Origin: Candidatus Leptovillus affinis
GTDB taxonomy: Bacteria; Chloroflexota; Anaerolineae; Promineifilales; Promineifilaceae
DNA length: 64,000 nucleotides
Assembly (NCBI GenBank): GCA_016705235.1
Contig: JADIYP010000002.1
Location: forward strand, 744,001-808,000
Direction: 5' to 3'
The translations under genes were made by a program, and so were the position numbers. Below are positions 8,965 through 17,164 of the stretch, piece after piece. The notes beneath the pieces are model-generated. The model was not told the DNA's origin, did no database searches, and saw only the letters and a list, made by a program, of their open reading frames with translations. Position 1 is the first letter of the stretch, and every line of letters starts with the position of its first letter.

Positions 8965-10143
8965 ATGTCTTACCCAGATCGGCTAACCAGCCAAGAAGTC
9001 ACAGAACACCAACTGGCCGTTCGGAACAGACAACTGGCGGCCCTCAACGAAGCGGCGCTGGCCATAGCCAGTGAATTAACGCTAGAAAAAGTCCTCTCGC
9101 AAATTGTTGAGTCTTCCCGTGATCTGGTAGGCGCGCAGTACGCGGCATTGGGCGTGCCCAATGCCGAGGGCCAGTTGGAAACCTTCGTCTACAGCGGCAT
9201 GCCCTCCGAAATGGCCAACCTGATCCCCAATTTGCCGCAAGGTCACGGGTTGTTGGGCGTTTTAATCGCCGATCCCCGGCCGATTCGCATCCCACGTATT
9301 TCCGACGATGAGCGTTCAGTCGGGTTTCCGGCGCAGCACCCGCCCATGGAGAGTTTTTTGGGTGTTCCGGTAATAGCCGGCAACGATGTCCTGGGCAATT
9401 TGTACCTCACCAACAAGCTGGAATTCGACGAGTTCTCTGAATACGATGTCGAATTGGTGCAGATGTTGGCGGCTCATGTGGCGGTGGCTATACAAAATGC
9501 CCGGCTTTATGAACAGGTTGGACGTCTGGCCATTGTAGACGAGCGGGCGCGGATTGGCATGGACCTCCACGATGGCGTGATCCAGTCGATTTATGCCGTG
9601 GGCTTGATTTTGGAATCGACGCGATTGGAGATTCAGAAGCGCCACATGGCGGAAGCGGACGATCTGCTTGAAAATGCGATTGAGGGGCTAAACGACACCA
9701 TTCGTGATATCCGCAATTTTATTTTGGATTTACGGCCGCATCGGTTTAGTGGAAATTTGGAACAGGGGCTTTCGCGGTTGGTGCGTGAATTTCAGGCCAA
9801 CACCATGATTCCTGTGACGTTGTCGGTGCCGCCGGATGTGGTGGCGATGTTGTCTACGCCGGTGGTGCGGGCGATTTTTCTAACGACGCAGGAGGCGCTG
9901 GCCAATATTGCCCGTCATGCGCGGGCAAGCCAGGTGTCGATTACGGCGCGGCGTGGTCCAAAAGGGGTAGAACTGGTGATAACGGATAACGGCCGTGGCT
10001 TCGATGCATCCACCATTAGACAGGCCGTTGGTCATGGCTTGGCCAATATGCGCGCCCGCGCCGAAGAACTCAGAGGCACATTTAAGATTCAAACCACGCC
10101 AGGCAAAGGAACAACCGTTTCCCTGACATTCCCGATCCATTAA
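8965..10143 (+). CDS. GAF-domain sensor histidine kinase (HisKA_3 type)
   Basis: A 392-residue soluble kinase of the NarX/DesK class. A GAF domain occupies about residues 40-180; the dimerisation and phospho-acceptor helix carries H202 in RIGMDLHDGVIQSIYAVGL; the HATPase domain includes TTQEALANIARHA (N box), ITDNGRGFD (G1) and GHGLANMRARAEELRG (G2). There is no membrane segment, so the signal is cytoplasmic, possibly a haem or small-molecule ligand of the GAF domain as in oxygen or redox sensors of this class (inference). It partners the response regulator ten bases upstream. Confidence 0.93.
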   Translation: MSYPDRLTSQEVTEHQLAVRNRQLAALNEAALAIASELTLEKVLSQIVESSRDLVGAQYAALGVPNAEGQLETFVYSGMPSEMANLIPNLPQGHGLLGVLIADPRPIRIPRISDDERSVGFPAQHPPMESFLGVPVIAGNDVLGNLYLTNKLEFDEFSEYDVELVQMLAAHVAVAIQNARLYEQVGRLAIVDERARIGMDLHDGVIQSIYAVGLILESTRLEIQKRHMAEADDLLENAIEGLNDTIRDIRNFILDLRPHRFSGNLEQGLSRLVREFQANTMIPVTLSVPPDVVAMLSTPVVRAIFLTTQEALANIARHARASQVSITARRGPKGVELVITDNGRGFDASTIRQAVGHGLANMRARAEELRGTFKIQTTPGKGTTVSLTFPIH

Positions 10144-10180
10144 TTTTGGCTTTCATCGGCGAAGTGACAGCGAGTCATTA

Positions 10181-10594
10181 TTACGCTTTGTGGTTGGCCG
10201 CAAAATAATCGAGAAAATCGCTTACCGTAATAATACCTACCAGATTTTCCCCATCCACCACTGGTAATGCCCCGAATTTATACATGCTCAAAATTTCGGC
10301 TGCCCGATAGGCTGGCGTTTCCGGCGAAACTGTTACCGGGTTAGGCGTCATGCAGCTTTCGGCCGTTACCTTGTCTAAGAGGTCCTCGTCTTGCCGCCGT
10401 TCGTGTAAGACCATGGGCGAATTCATGACCAGTCGTACATCACGATCTGTGATGATTCCCACCAGTTTATTGTCTACGACCACAGGTAAATGCCGGTAGC
10501 CTTCAGTTTTCATCATGCCGATAATGTCACGAAGAGGTGTGTCTGGTGAAATAACATCAGGCACGACAGTCATCAAATCGTTTACTTTAAGCAT
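10181..10594 (-). CDS. CBS-domain protein
   Basis: A 137-residue protein consisting of a pair of CBS domains and nothing else: first about residues 5-65 (VVPDVISPDTPLRDIIGMM, YRHLPVVVDNKLVGIITDRD), second about 77-135 (SCMTPNPVTVSPETPAYRAA, FGALPVVDGENLVGIITVSD). Such stand-alone pairs usually bind adenine nucleotides. GGAAGGAGCG lies before the ATG at 10594. It converges with the histidine kinase gene. Related to, but clearly distinct from, the CBS protein at 28 kb. Confidence 0.92.
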   Translation of the reverse strand: MLKVNDLMTVVPDVISPDTPLRDIIGMMKTEGYRHLPVVVDNKLVGIITDRDVRLVMNSPMVLHERRQDEDLLDKVTAESCMTPNPVTVSPETPAYRAAEILSMYKFGALPVVDGENLVGIITVSDFLDYFAANHKA

Positions 10595-10851
10595 ATCTCG
10601 CTCCTTCCTGGCCGACTCGAACCATCAAGACGGCGCTCAACCATGGGTCAAGTTTACCCGATTGCTGGCCTGTGGTTGTTGTGGCGAATGTCATAGATGT
10701 GTGATGACTTTTGTCGTTCATCGTTTTATGTCTCCATCTTGTTTAGCGTGACATTGATCCCGGCAAAGTATGACATTCGGTACTACAGGGTGGAAAATGA
10801 TTCACATACACTCTCTGACAGATTCGTTAACTGTAAGGATTCACGCTTGTC
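10595..10851. other. Intergenic region between divergent genes
   Basis: 257 bases between the divergently transcribed CBS protein and the degenerate receiver gene, so both promoters must lie here. It is AT-richer than its surroundings, but no promoter with good matches at both boxes stands out, and no gene or repeat is seen. Confidence 0.5.
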
Positions 10852-11244
10852 ATGGAAAAAGTGCAATTGCTGATAATTGATGAACATGAGGCAGTGCGCA
10901 ATGCCCTGGCAACTCGTCTTAGTTCTAACCCCAATATTGAAGTTGTTGCGACAATACAGAATTTCAGCCAGCAAAATCTGAACGAGAGTGGTTCGGCGGA
11001 TGTGGCTTTGTATGGCTTGAAGAGCAGCAGTGATGCTGATTTGGATGCGACGATTTCTGTAGTGGAGGACCTGACGTGCCAGGGAACGGCCGTTATCGTT
11101 CTCACTTCTTACGCCGACGATATTGAACGGGAACTGCTGCTTAAATCTGGCGCGTACCGTTACCTGCTCAAAAATATCAATTCCAACAAACTGATCGCCG
11201 AAATTTTGGAAGTGGCCGCCGAAACGACGGAGCCGCTGGGCTGA
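10852..11244 (+). CDS. Degenerate single-domain response-regulator receiver
   Basis: A 130-residue stand-alone receiver fold. It keeps the acidic pair region (LLIIDEHEAVRNAL), the Thr/Ser in VIVLTSYADD and the switch Lys in YRYLLKN, but the phospho-acceptor Asp is missing: the strand that normally reads DVVLMD reads DVALYG, placing Gly55 at the Asp position. It therefore should not be phosphorylated normally and may act as a constitutive or ligand-controlled pseudo-receiver. The domain is most like the NarL receiver at 8.3 kb and may derive from it. It stands alone, converging with purM. Confidence 0.85.
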   Translation: MEKVQLLIIDEHEAVRNALATRLSSNPNIEVVATIQNFSQQNLNESGSADVALYGLKSSSDADLDATISVVEDLTCQGTAVIVLTSYADDIERELLLKSGAYRYLLKNINSNKLIAEILEVAAETTEPLG

Positions 11245-11266
11245 AAACGGCCGTGTCCCTTCCCCT

Positions 11267-12295
11267 TCACCTGATTTCTACCTTTTGCTCTCCTCCCACC
11301 ATTTCTCCCACACGATAAACCCCTTCCCCTAACACCTGCGCTGCCGCGTCGGCCTGTTCGCGCGCCACGATCACGAGCATTCCCAGCCCCATGTTGAACA
11401 CATGAAACATTTCCTCGTCGGCAACAGCGGCTTGTTGTTGGATCAGGTTGAACAGCGGGGCGACCGGCCAGCTTGCCCGATGAATGATGGCTCCCAGGCC
11501 GGTGGGGAAAATGCGCGGCGGGTTGTCGATCAGGCCGCCGCCGGTGATGTGCGCCAGGCCGCGAATATCAACGCCAGCCAGCCAGAGCTGGCGAATTTCT
11601 GCCAGGTAGGGTCGGTGGACGGCCAGGAGCGCCTCGCCAATGGGTTGGCCGAGGTCAGGGTGCGGCTGATGCCAATCCAGGCCGGAGAGAGCTGTACGCG
11701 CCAGTGTGTAGCCATTGGTGTGCAGCCCGCTGGATGGCAGCCCAAAAATCACGTCTCCTGCCTGGAGGCGACGGCCGTCGATTATTTTCGCCTTATCCAC
11801 CACGCCCACAATCGTGCCCACCAGGTCGAGTTCGCCCGGTTGGTAAACGCCGGGCATTTCCGCCGTTTCCCCGCCCAACAAGGCGCAGCCGGCGGCCCGG
11901 CAGGCCTGCGCCGCCCCGCCCACCACAGCGGCAATTTGCTCCGGCTTCAGGTGGGCCGAAGCCACATAATCAAGAAAAAAGAGCGGTTCCGCGCCTTGCA
12001 CTAAAATGTCATTCAGACAGTGGTTGACGATGTCCTGGCCGATGGTGTCCCAGCGGTTCATGGCCGCAGCGACCATGGTCTTTGTCCCCACGCCATCGGT
12101 CGAAGCGACGAGGACCGGATCGGCCATCTGTTTGAGCTTGCTTATGTCAAATAGGCCGCCAAAACTGCCCACGCCTGACAATACTTCCGGGCCGAATGTG
12201 GCGTGTACGGCCGTTTTCATCAATTCTGTCGCTTTATGTCCGGCGGCAAGGTCAACCCCGGCCTTCGCGTATGCTGATTTATTTGTTGTCATCAT
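11267..12295 (-). CDS. purM: Phosphoribosylformylglycinamidine cyclo-ligase (AIR synthase)
   Basis: A 342-residue enzyme that closes the imidazole ring of FGAM to give AIR in purine synthesis. It carries the family features YAKAGVDLAAGH at the N-terminus, DGVGTK (about residues 67-72), DILVQGAEPLFFLDY and GGETAEMPGVY, and the C-terminal MGLGMLVIV; length is normal (about 340-350). ATG 12295 is followed directly by a second ATG. It is the last gene of the minus-strand purine cluster, 48 bases after purD. Confidence 0.95.
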   Translation of the reverse strand: MMTTNKSAYAKAGVDLAAGHKATELMKTAVHATFGPEVLSGVGSFGGLFDISKLKQMADPVLVASTDGVGTKTMVAAAMNRWDTIGQDIVNHCLNDILVQGAEPLFFLDYVASAHLKPEQIAAVVGGAAQACRAAGCALLGGETAEMPGVYQPGELDLVGTIVGVVDKAKIIDGRRLQAGDVIFGLPSSGLHTNGYTLARTALSGLDWHQPHPDLGQPIGEALLAVHRPYLAEIRQLWLAGVDIRGLAHITGGGLIDNPPRIFPTGLGAIIHRASWPVAPLFNLIQQQAAVADEEMFHVFNMGLGMLVIVAREQADAAAQVLGEGVYRVGEMVGGEQKVEIR

Positions 12296-12319
12296 ATTTT
12301 TGATGCGTAAGGCTTAAAT

Positions 12320-12355
12320 TCTTCACGAAGCACGAAGCACGCATCACGCTTCACG
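12320..12355. repeat. Short CACGAAG/GCATCACGC word repeat
   Basis: The spacer between purM and purD is made of iterated words related to TCACGAAGCACGAAG and GCATCACGCTTCACGC. It belongs to the same GTGATGC word family seen at 34.9, 36.6, 41.4 and 56.0 kb. Confidence 0.6.
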
Positions 12356-13594
12356 CCCGATGTCTGTCCGGTAATGCGCCCCGTCGAAGTGAATGGCAGC
12401 AACCCCAGCGTAGGCACGGGACACGGCCGTTGCCAAATCTGCCCCACGCGCACTGACGCACAACACCCGCCCGCCGCTGGTCACAATTTGTCCATCGGCG
12501 TGATGGGTTCCCGCGTGAAAGACGACCACCTCCTCTGGCACAGCTTCCAGACCGGTGATGGGCAGGCCTTTGGGATAGGTTCCAGGGTAGCCGGGCGCGG
12601 CCATGACCACCGTGGCGCAAGCGCCAGAATGTACCCGGACCATTTCCGGCGTCAGCCGCCCGGCGGCGCAGGCCAGTAAAATCTCTGCCAGATCGCCGTC
12701 CAACAGCGGCAGCAGCGCCTGCGTTTCGGGGTCGCCGAAGCGGCAGTTGAATTCCAGCACTTTGGGGCCAACGGCCGTAAGCATGATACCGGCGTACAGC
12801 ACACCCACATAAGGCGCGCCGCGCCGCGCCATGCCGTCTACCGCCGGTTGGATGACGGTGCGCATGATGTGGTCTACCAGGGCGGCGTCCACGTCGGGCG
12901 GTGGGGCGTAGACGCCCATGCCGCCGGTGTTGGGGCCGAGGTCGCCGTCGTAAGCGCGTTTGTGGTCGCGGGCGGGGGGCAGGGGCACGGCCGTCTGCCC
13001 ATCACAAAAAGCCAGCAGCGACACTTCCGGCCCACTCAAGCGTTCCTCAATGATTACTTCGTCGCCGGCTGGGCCAAATTCGCGGTCCAGCATGATCTGG
13101 CGCAGGGCGGCTTCTGCCTCGGCGCGATTATCGCAGACGATGACGCCTTTGCCGGCGGCCAGCCCGCTGGCTTTGACGACGACGGGTCCATCAGGCAGGT
13201 AGTTGGCGGCTTGTTGGTAATCGGTGAAGGTGGCGGAAACGGCCGTGGGGATGCCCACCTCCTGCATAAACGCCTTGGCGAAGGCTTTCGACGTTTCGAG
13301 TTGGGCGGCGGCCTGGGTCGGGCCAAAGACGGTCAGTCCGGCGGCCTGGAAGGCGTCTACCAGGCCGAGAGCGAGGGGAATTTCGGGGCCAACGGCCGTT
13401 AGCCCAATCCCCTTCTCGCGCGCAAAAGCCACCAACCCGGCCACGTCTTCCACGGCGATGGGTACGTTGGTCCCAATCAGCCCCGTGCCCGCATTGCCCG
13501 GCGCGATAAAAATCTCCTCCACCAGCGGTGACTGCGCCAGCTTCCAGGCCAGCGCGTGTTCGCGCCCGCCGCTGCCCACGATTAAAATTTTCAT
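12344..13594 (-). CDS. purD: Phosphoribosylamine-glycine ligase (GAR synthetase)
   Basis: A 416-residue ATP-grasp ligase joining glycine to phosphoribosylamine. The N-terminus MKILIVGSGGREHALAWKL and NAGTG loop, the ATP-grasp segment VVVKASGLAAGKGV, LLAFCDGQTAVPLPPARDHK and GGMGVYAPPP, and the metal-site strand VLEFNCRFGDPETQ are all family hallmarks. Normal length. AAAGGGGC lies upstream of the ATG at 13594. Its stop lies within the GTGATGC word repeat. Part of the purine cluster. Confidence 0.96.
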   Translation of the reverse strand: MKILIVGSGGREHALAWKLAQSPLVEEIFIAPGNAGTGLIGTNVPIAVEDVAGLVAFAREKGIGLTAVGPEIPLALGLVDAFQAAGLTVFGPTQAAAQLETSKAFAKAFMQEVGIPTAVSATFTDYQQAANYLPDGPVVVKASGLAAGKGVIVCDNRAEAEAALRQIMLDREFGPAGDEVIIEERLSGPEVSLLAFCDGQTAVPLPPARDHKRAYDGDLGPNTGGMGVYAPPPDVDAALVDHIMRTVIQPAVDGMARRGAPYVGVLYAGIMLTAVGPKVLEFNCRFGDPETQALLPLLDGDLAEILLACAAGRLTPEMVRVHSGACATVVMAAPGYPGTYPKGLPITGLEAVPEEVVVFHAGTHHADGQIVTSGGRVLCVSARGADLATAVSRAYAGVAAIHFDGAHYRTDIGREA

Positions 13595-13607
13595 GTAAGC
13601 CCCTTTG

Positions 13608-15359
13608 TTACTGCTCCGCCGAGATGGAGATGTAGACGTTGCTGATGGAGTTTGGGTCGGCGGTGAACATGCGGCCGGCGGTGACGTTGGCCATGCGCGT
13701 CAGCACGGCCACGTCTGCCTCTTCGCCAAAGGCGATGGGATAGATTTTCACGCCGTCGGCCTCGGCGTTGGCCGGCAGGCAGGTGGCGAACATCTGGTTT
13801 TCGGTGACGCGGCCGACGGTGTCTTCCCCGTCGGACAGCAAAACGATGCCGTATAAACGGGATTCGTTGTTTTGCAAATCTTCTTGCTGAATCTGGTTGA
13901 TGGTTTTGGCGGCTTCGCAGACGCTTTCGTACAGGGCGGTGTTGCCGTTGGCCACCAGGCCGCCGACGCGCTGGGTTAAGGATTCGACGATGTCGCCGGT
14001 GCGGGTGGGTTCGGCCAGCATGGTGGCTTCGTCGCTAAAAATCATGACGCCTACCCGGTCGTTGGGGTCCAGGCGGCGTAAAAAGTCGATGGTGGCGTCG
14101 CGGGCGGTCTTGATGCGCTCGCCCGACATGCTGCCGGAGGTATCCAGCACGACCAGAATGGTGGCTTTGCGTTTGTTGAGGTTAAAAATGTCGATGACCG
14201 CATTGCTGATTTCCGTGTTGGGGCTGGGCAGCGCGGGAATGGTTTGTGGACTGGCGTTGGGGTCGGTGCCATTGCTCATGTCCATGGGCGCGTGGAGAGG
14301 GATGCTGGCGTCTAACGGCCGTAAATAATTATCAATCGCCATCTCCTGTTGTTCCGGGGCGCGCAGGTAATCGAGGAAGATTTTGGCCGCTTCGGCCTGC
14401 TCTGGCGAGACCCAATCGGCGTTGTCCAGCACGCAGTACGGATGGTCGGCCCAAATTGTGCCGCCGGAGGGGAAGATAAAGACCAGTGGGAAACTCAGTT
14501 CGCTGCCCCGTTCCACGTTGAAGCGCACCACGTCGGCTTCGGGCACAGCGGCGGCGTGCAGGTAACTTGGCCCTTCACGAGCCATCAACTCCAACAGGGC
14601 GGGGGATTGACGGCCGTATTTGCTCGTGTGCTGCTCCAGATCGCGCAGGGCATTCTGCACTTCGTCGCTGTAAATATCGGCCGGGGTCAGGTCTTGTCCG
14701 GCGATGCCGTAGACGAAGCTGGTCATGGAGAGCAGGCCGGAGTTGGCGTAGGCCGGGTGGGTGTGCCCAAAGCGGAACTGACCCCATTCGGGACGGCCGT
14801 AACTGCCCCAGCCTTCCGGATCAGCCGCCAAAGCGACAATGGTATCCCAGCCGATGGGTTTGTTTGGCCAGCCGAGGGCTTCGGCCATTGGCTGCCACAT
14901 AGCAAAACCCAACGGCGCGTAAACGGTCGGCAGGCAGGCTTCGCTGGCGAGGGGTTTGTTGCTGCGGCTTTTCCACTGGTCGTTGGCCTGGTCTACCCAG
15001 GATTGGTCGCCAGGACTCCAGGCGGTGGGTTGGGAACGGCCGTCTAAAATTGCCTCCATGGAATCGCCAGAAGTTACGTGGCTAACCTGCACCACAATGC
15101 GATTGCCATCGGCCGTGGTGACGTTGGCCGCGTTAAATTTCTCTACCACGGCATTTAGCCAGTTTTGTTTGGTGTTCGAACTGGACAAGGTGACCAAAAC
15201 GGTGTCTCGGGGCAAAGCCGTTGGCTGTTCCGTCAATTCCCCGGTTGCCACATCGTTATTGCCACCGAGATTAGACACAAATTGAAAGCCGACGATACAG
15301 GCGATCAATAAAAACGCGACCCCAATAATGCCGATAAAGATAATGCGTGTGCGGTCCAT
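13608..15359 (-). CDS. Substrate-binding-like protein fused to a VWA domain
   Basis: A 583-residue exported protein with one N-terminal membrane anchor (about residues 7-29). Residues about 50-365 resemble an extracellular solute-binding protein of the type that includes the pattern AWSPGDQSWVDQANDQW and IDNYLRPLD; the C-terminal 200 residues are a von Willebrand A domain with an intact MIDAS (DTSGSMSG, a Thr in NGNTALY, and LLSDGEDT). VWA domains of this kind bind metal-dependent protein partners. AGGAG precedes the ATG at 15359. Its position between purD and purF is functionally unexplained; the fused architecture is known in Chloroflexota-type proteins but its role is not. Confidence 0.82.
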   Translation of the reverse strand: MDRTRIIFIGIIGVAFLLIACIVGFQFVSNLGGNNDVATGELTEQPTALPRDTVLVTLSSSNTKQNWLNAVVEKFNAANVTTADGNRIVVQVSHVTSGDSMEAILDGRSQPTAWSPGDQSWVDQANDQWKSRSNKPLASEACLPTVYAPLGFAMWQPMAEALGWPNKPIGWDTIVALAADPEGWGSYGRPEWGQFRFGHTHPAYANSGLLSMTSFVYGIAGQDLTPADIYSDEVQNALRDLEQHTSKYGRQSPALLELMAREGPSYLHAAAVPEADVVRFNVERGSELSFPLVFIFPSGGTIWADHPYCVLDNADWVSPEQAEAAKIFLDYLRAPEQQEMAIDNYLRPLDASIPLHAPMDMSNGTDPNASPQTIPALPSPNTEISNAVIDIFNLNKRKATILVVLDTSGSMSGERIKTARDATIDFLRRLDPNDRVGVMIFSDEATMLAEPTRTGDIVESLTQRVGGLVANGNTALYESVCEAAKTINQIQQEDLQNNESRLYGIVLLSDGEDTVGRVTENQMFATCLPANAEADGVKIYPIAFGEEADVAVLTRMANVTAGRMFTADPNSISNVYISISAEQ

Positions 15360-15461
15360 GTGGTTTCTCCTGGGCTAAACGGCCGTAACAAGATTCTAAT
15401 TTTGCGGCAGATGCGCCATTGGGAAAGGAGGCCGCATCTGCCCGAACTCATGACGCTTATT

Positions 15462-16945
15462 TTACCCCCACATATCCTCAAAGATCACCTTATCGCGGTC
15501 TTCTTCAAACAGCCATTCGGGGATGTTGATGGGATACTGGCCAGAAAAGCAGGCATTACAATGGCCGGAATGTTTCCCAATCGCCTCGGCCACCGCTTTG
15601 TCCAATCCTTCCAGGCTGAGATAGGCCAGGCTGTCGGCGCCGATGCGTTGGCGGATGCCTTCGACGTCCATCTTGTGGGCAATCAACTGCTTGTAGGTGG
15701 CCATATCCACGCCCATGAAGCAGGGGTGGCGCACCGGCGGCGCGGCGACGCGCACATGGACTTCCGTCGCTCCGCCATCACGAATGAGCTGAATCAACGG
15801 CCCGGCGGTGTTGCCCCGCACAATTGAATCATCGATCAGGATGACCCGTTTGCCCTGCAAGTTGCTGGTGAGCGGATTGTATTTGAGGGAAACGCCCACC
15901 TTGCGCAGTTGATCGTCGGGTTGGATGAAGGTGCGGCCGATGTAGCGATTTTTGGTGAGTCCTTCGGAATAGGGGATGTCGGATTCCAGGCTGTAGCCGA
16001 TGGCGTGGGGCGTGGCGGAATCGGGTACGCCGACCACAATGTCGGCTTCGACGGGGGCTTCGCGGGCCAATTCGCGGCCAAGCTGCTGCCGCACCTGGTG
16101 GACCACTTTGCCCTCAAAATGGGAATCGGGGCGGGCGAAGTAAACGTATTCAAAGATGCACAAAGCGCGTTTGGGTGATGGTTTGCCGACGAAGGAGGTG
16201 AGGCCGCTGCCGTTCAGGCGCAGGATTTCGCCCGGTTCTACGTCGCGCACATATTTGGCGCCGATGGTGTGCAGGGCGCAGGATTCGGAGGCGATAATGT
16301 AGCCGCCGCTGTCGAGTTGGCCCAGGCATAACGGCCGTAACCCCAACGGATCGCGCACGGCATAAATTGCATGGCGTGTGAGAATGGCGAGCGAGTAAGC
16401 GCCTTCGGCCACTTCCATGAAGCTGCGAATTCGCGCCGCCCAGCGGTCGCCTTCCAGCCCGTTTTCTTCCGCATTGGCGTAGACGTTGGCCGGCGCGGCC
16501 AACATCTGGGTAATCACTTCGCTGTCGGACGAAGAGGACAGGCCGACGCCGCGTTCTAGCAGTTTTTTACGCAGCTCAAGGGTGTTGGTGAGGTTGCCGT
16601 TGTGGGCCACGCCCAGCGGGCCGAAAATGGTTTCGATCAGAAAGGGTTGGGCGTTGCGCAGATGGGAGGAGCCGGTGGTGGAGTAACGGTTTTGCCCGAT
16701 GGCCAGGTGGCCTTTGAGCGGGCGCAAATTGTCCTCGTTGAACACCTGCGCTACCAACCCCATGCCTTTGTGAATATGGGCGATACGGCCGTCGCTGGTG
16801 GCAATGCCCGCGCTTTCCTGGCCGCGATGTTGCAGCGAATAGAGGCCAAAAAGGCCAGCCGGGCCACCTCGCGCCCTGGCGCGTACACACCGACCACGCC
16901 GCATTCGTCGTGGGGTTTGTCGTCGGATAAAAAGTCTATGTTCAT
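15462..16945 (-). CDS. purF: Amidophosphoribosyltransferase (frameshifted near N-terminus)
   Basis: First enzyme of purine synthesis: transfers glutamine amide N to PRPP. The true start is the ATG at 16945, giving HDECGVVGVY with the catalytic, N-terminally exposed Cys at residue 14 after propeptide removal. After about 30 residues the frame is lost at a run of five A (16848-16852, T5 in the coding strand). Adding one base gives REVARLAFFGLYSLQHRGQE, a perfect family match, and the rest reads normally to 15462 (AHNGNLTN, PRPP loop VILIDDSIVRGNT). The gene is otherwise complete (about 494 residues). A purF of this integrity is unlikely to be dead, so a homopolymer sequencing error is the simplest reading. 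Confidence 0.93.
16848..16852. other. Probable one-base deletion in purF
   Basis: Five consecutive A where six restore the purF reading frame. See purF. Confidence 0.75.
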
Positions 16946-16954
16946 ACATTCTCC

Positions 16955-17025
16955 TCTGAAGAGCTAGAGCTAGAGCTAGAGCTAGAGCGCGGTTCTTCCT
17001 CTCGCTCCCGCTCTAGCTCTAGCTT
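16955..17025. repeat. GAGCTA hexamer tandem/inverted repeat
   Basis: About four copies of the hexamer AGAGCT/GAGCTA followed by GAGCGCGGTTC and then the inverted words GCTCTAGCTCTAGC. It forms a hairpin. It lies in the purK-purF spacer and also encodes the apparent C-terminal tail (ARARAGARGR) of the off-frame purK remnant. Confidence 0.75.
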
Positions 17026-17164
17026 CACGCACAATATGAGCGGCTTCCTCCCCGGTGGCGGCCAGTGTGGTGATGTGCCCCATTTTGCGGCCGGGGCGGG
17101 CTTCTGTTTTACCGTAGAGGTGCAGTTTGACGGCGGGATGGTGGGCGAGAACGGCCGTCCAGTT
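16982..17164 (-). pseudogene. Off-frame C-terminal remnant of purK
   Basis: Translates as WTAVLAHHPAVKLHLYGKTE, then ARPGRKMGHITTLAATGEEA and a repeat-derived Arg/Ala tail: the standard PurK C-terminal substrate-binding segment, out of frame with the rest and joined to it by the AATCCGC heptamer array. Confidence 0.75.
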
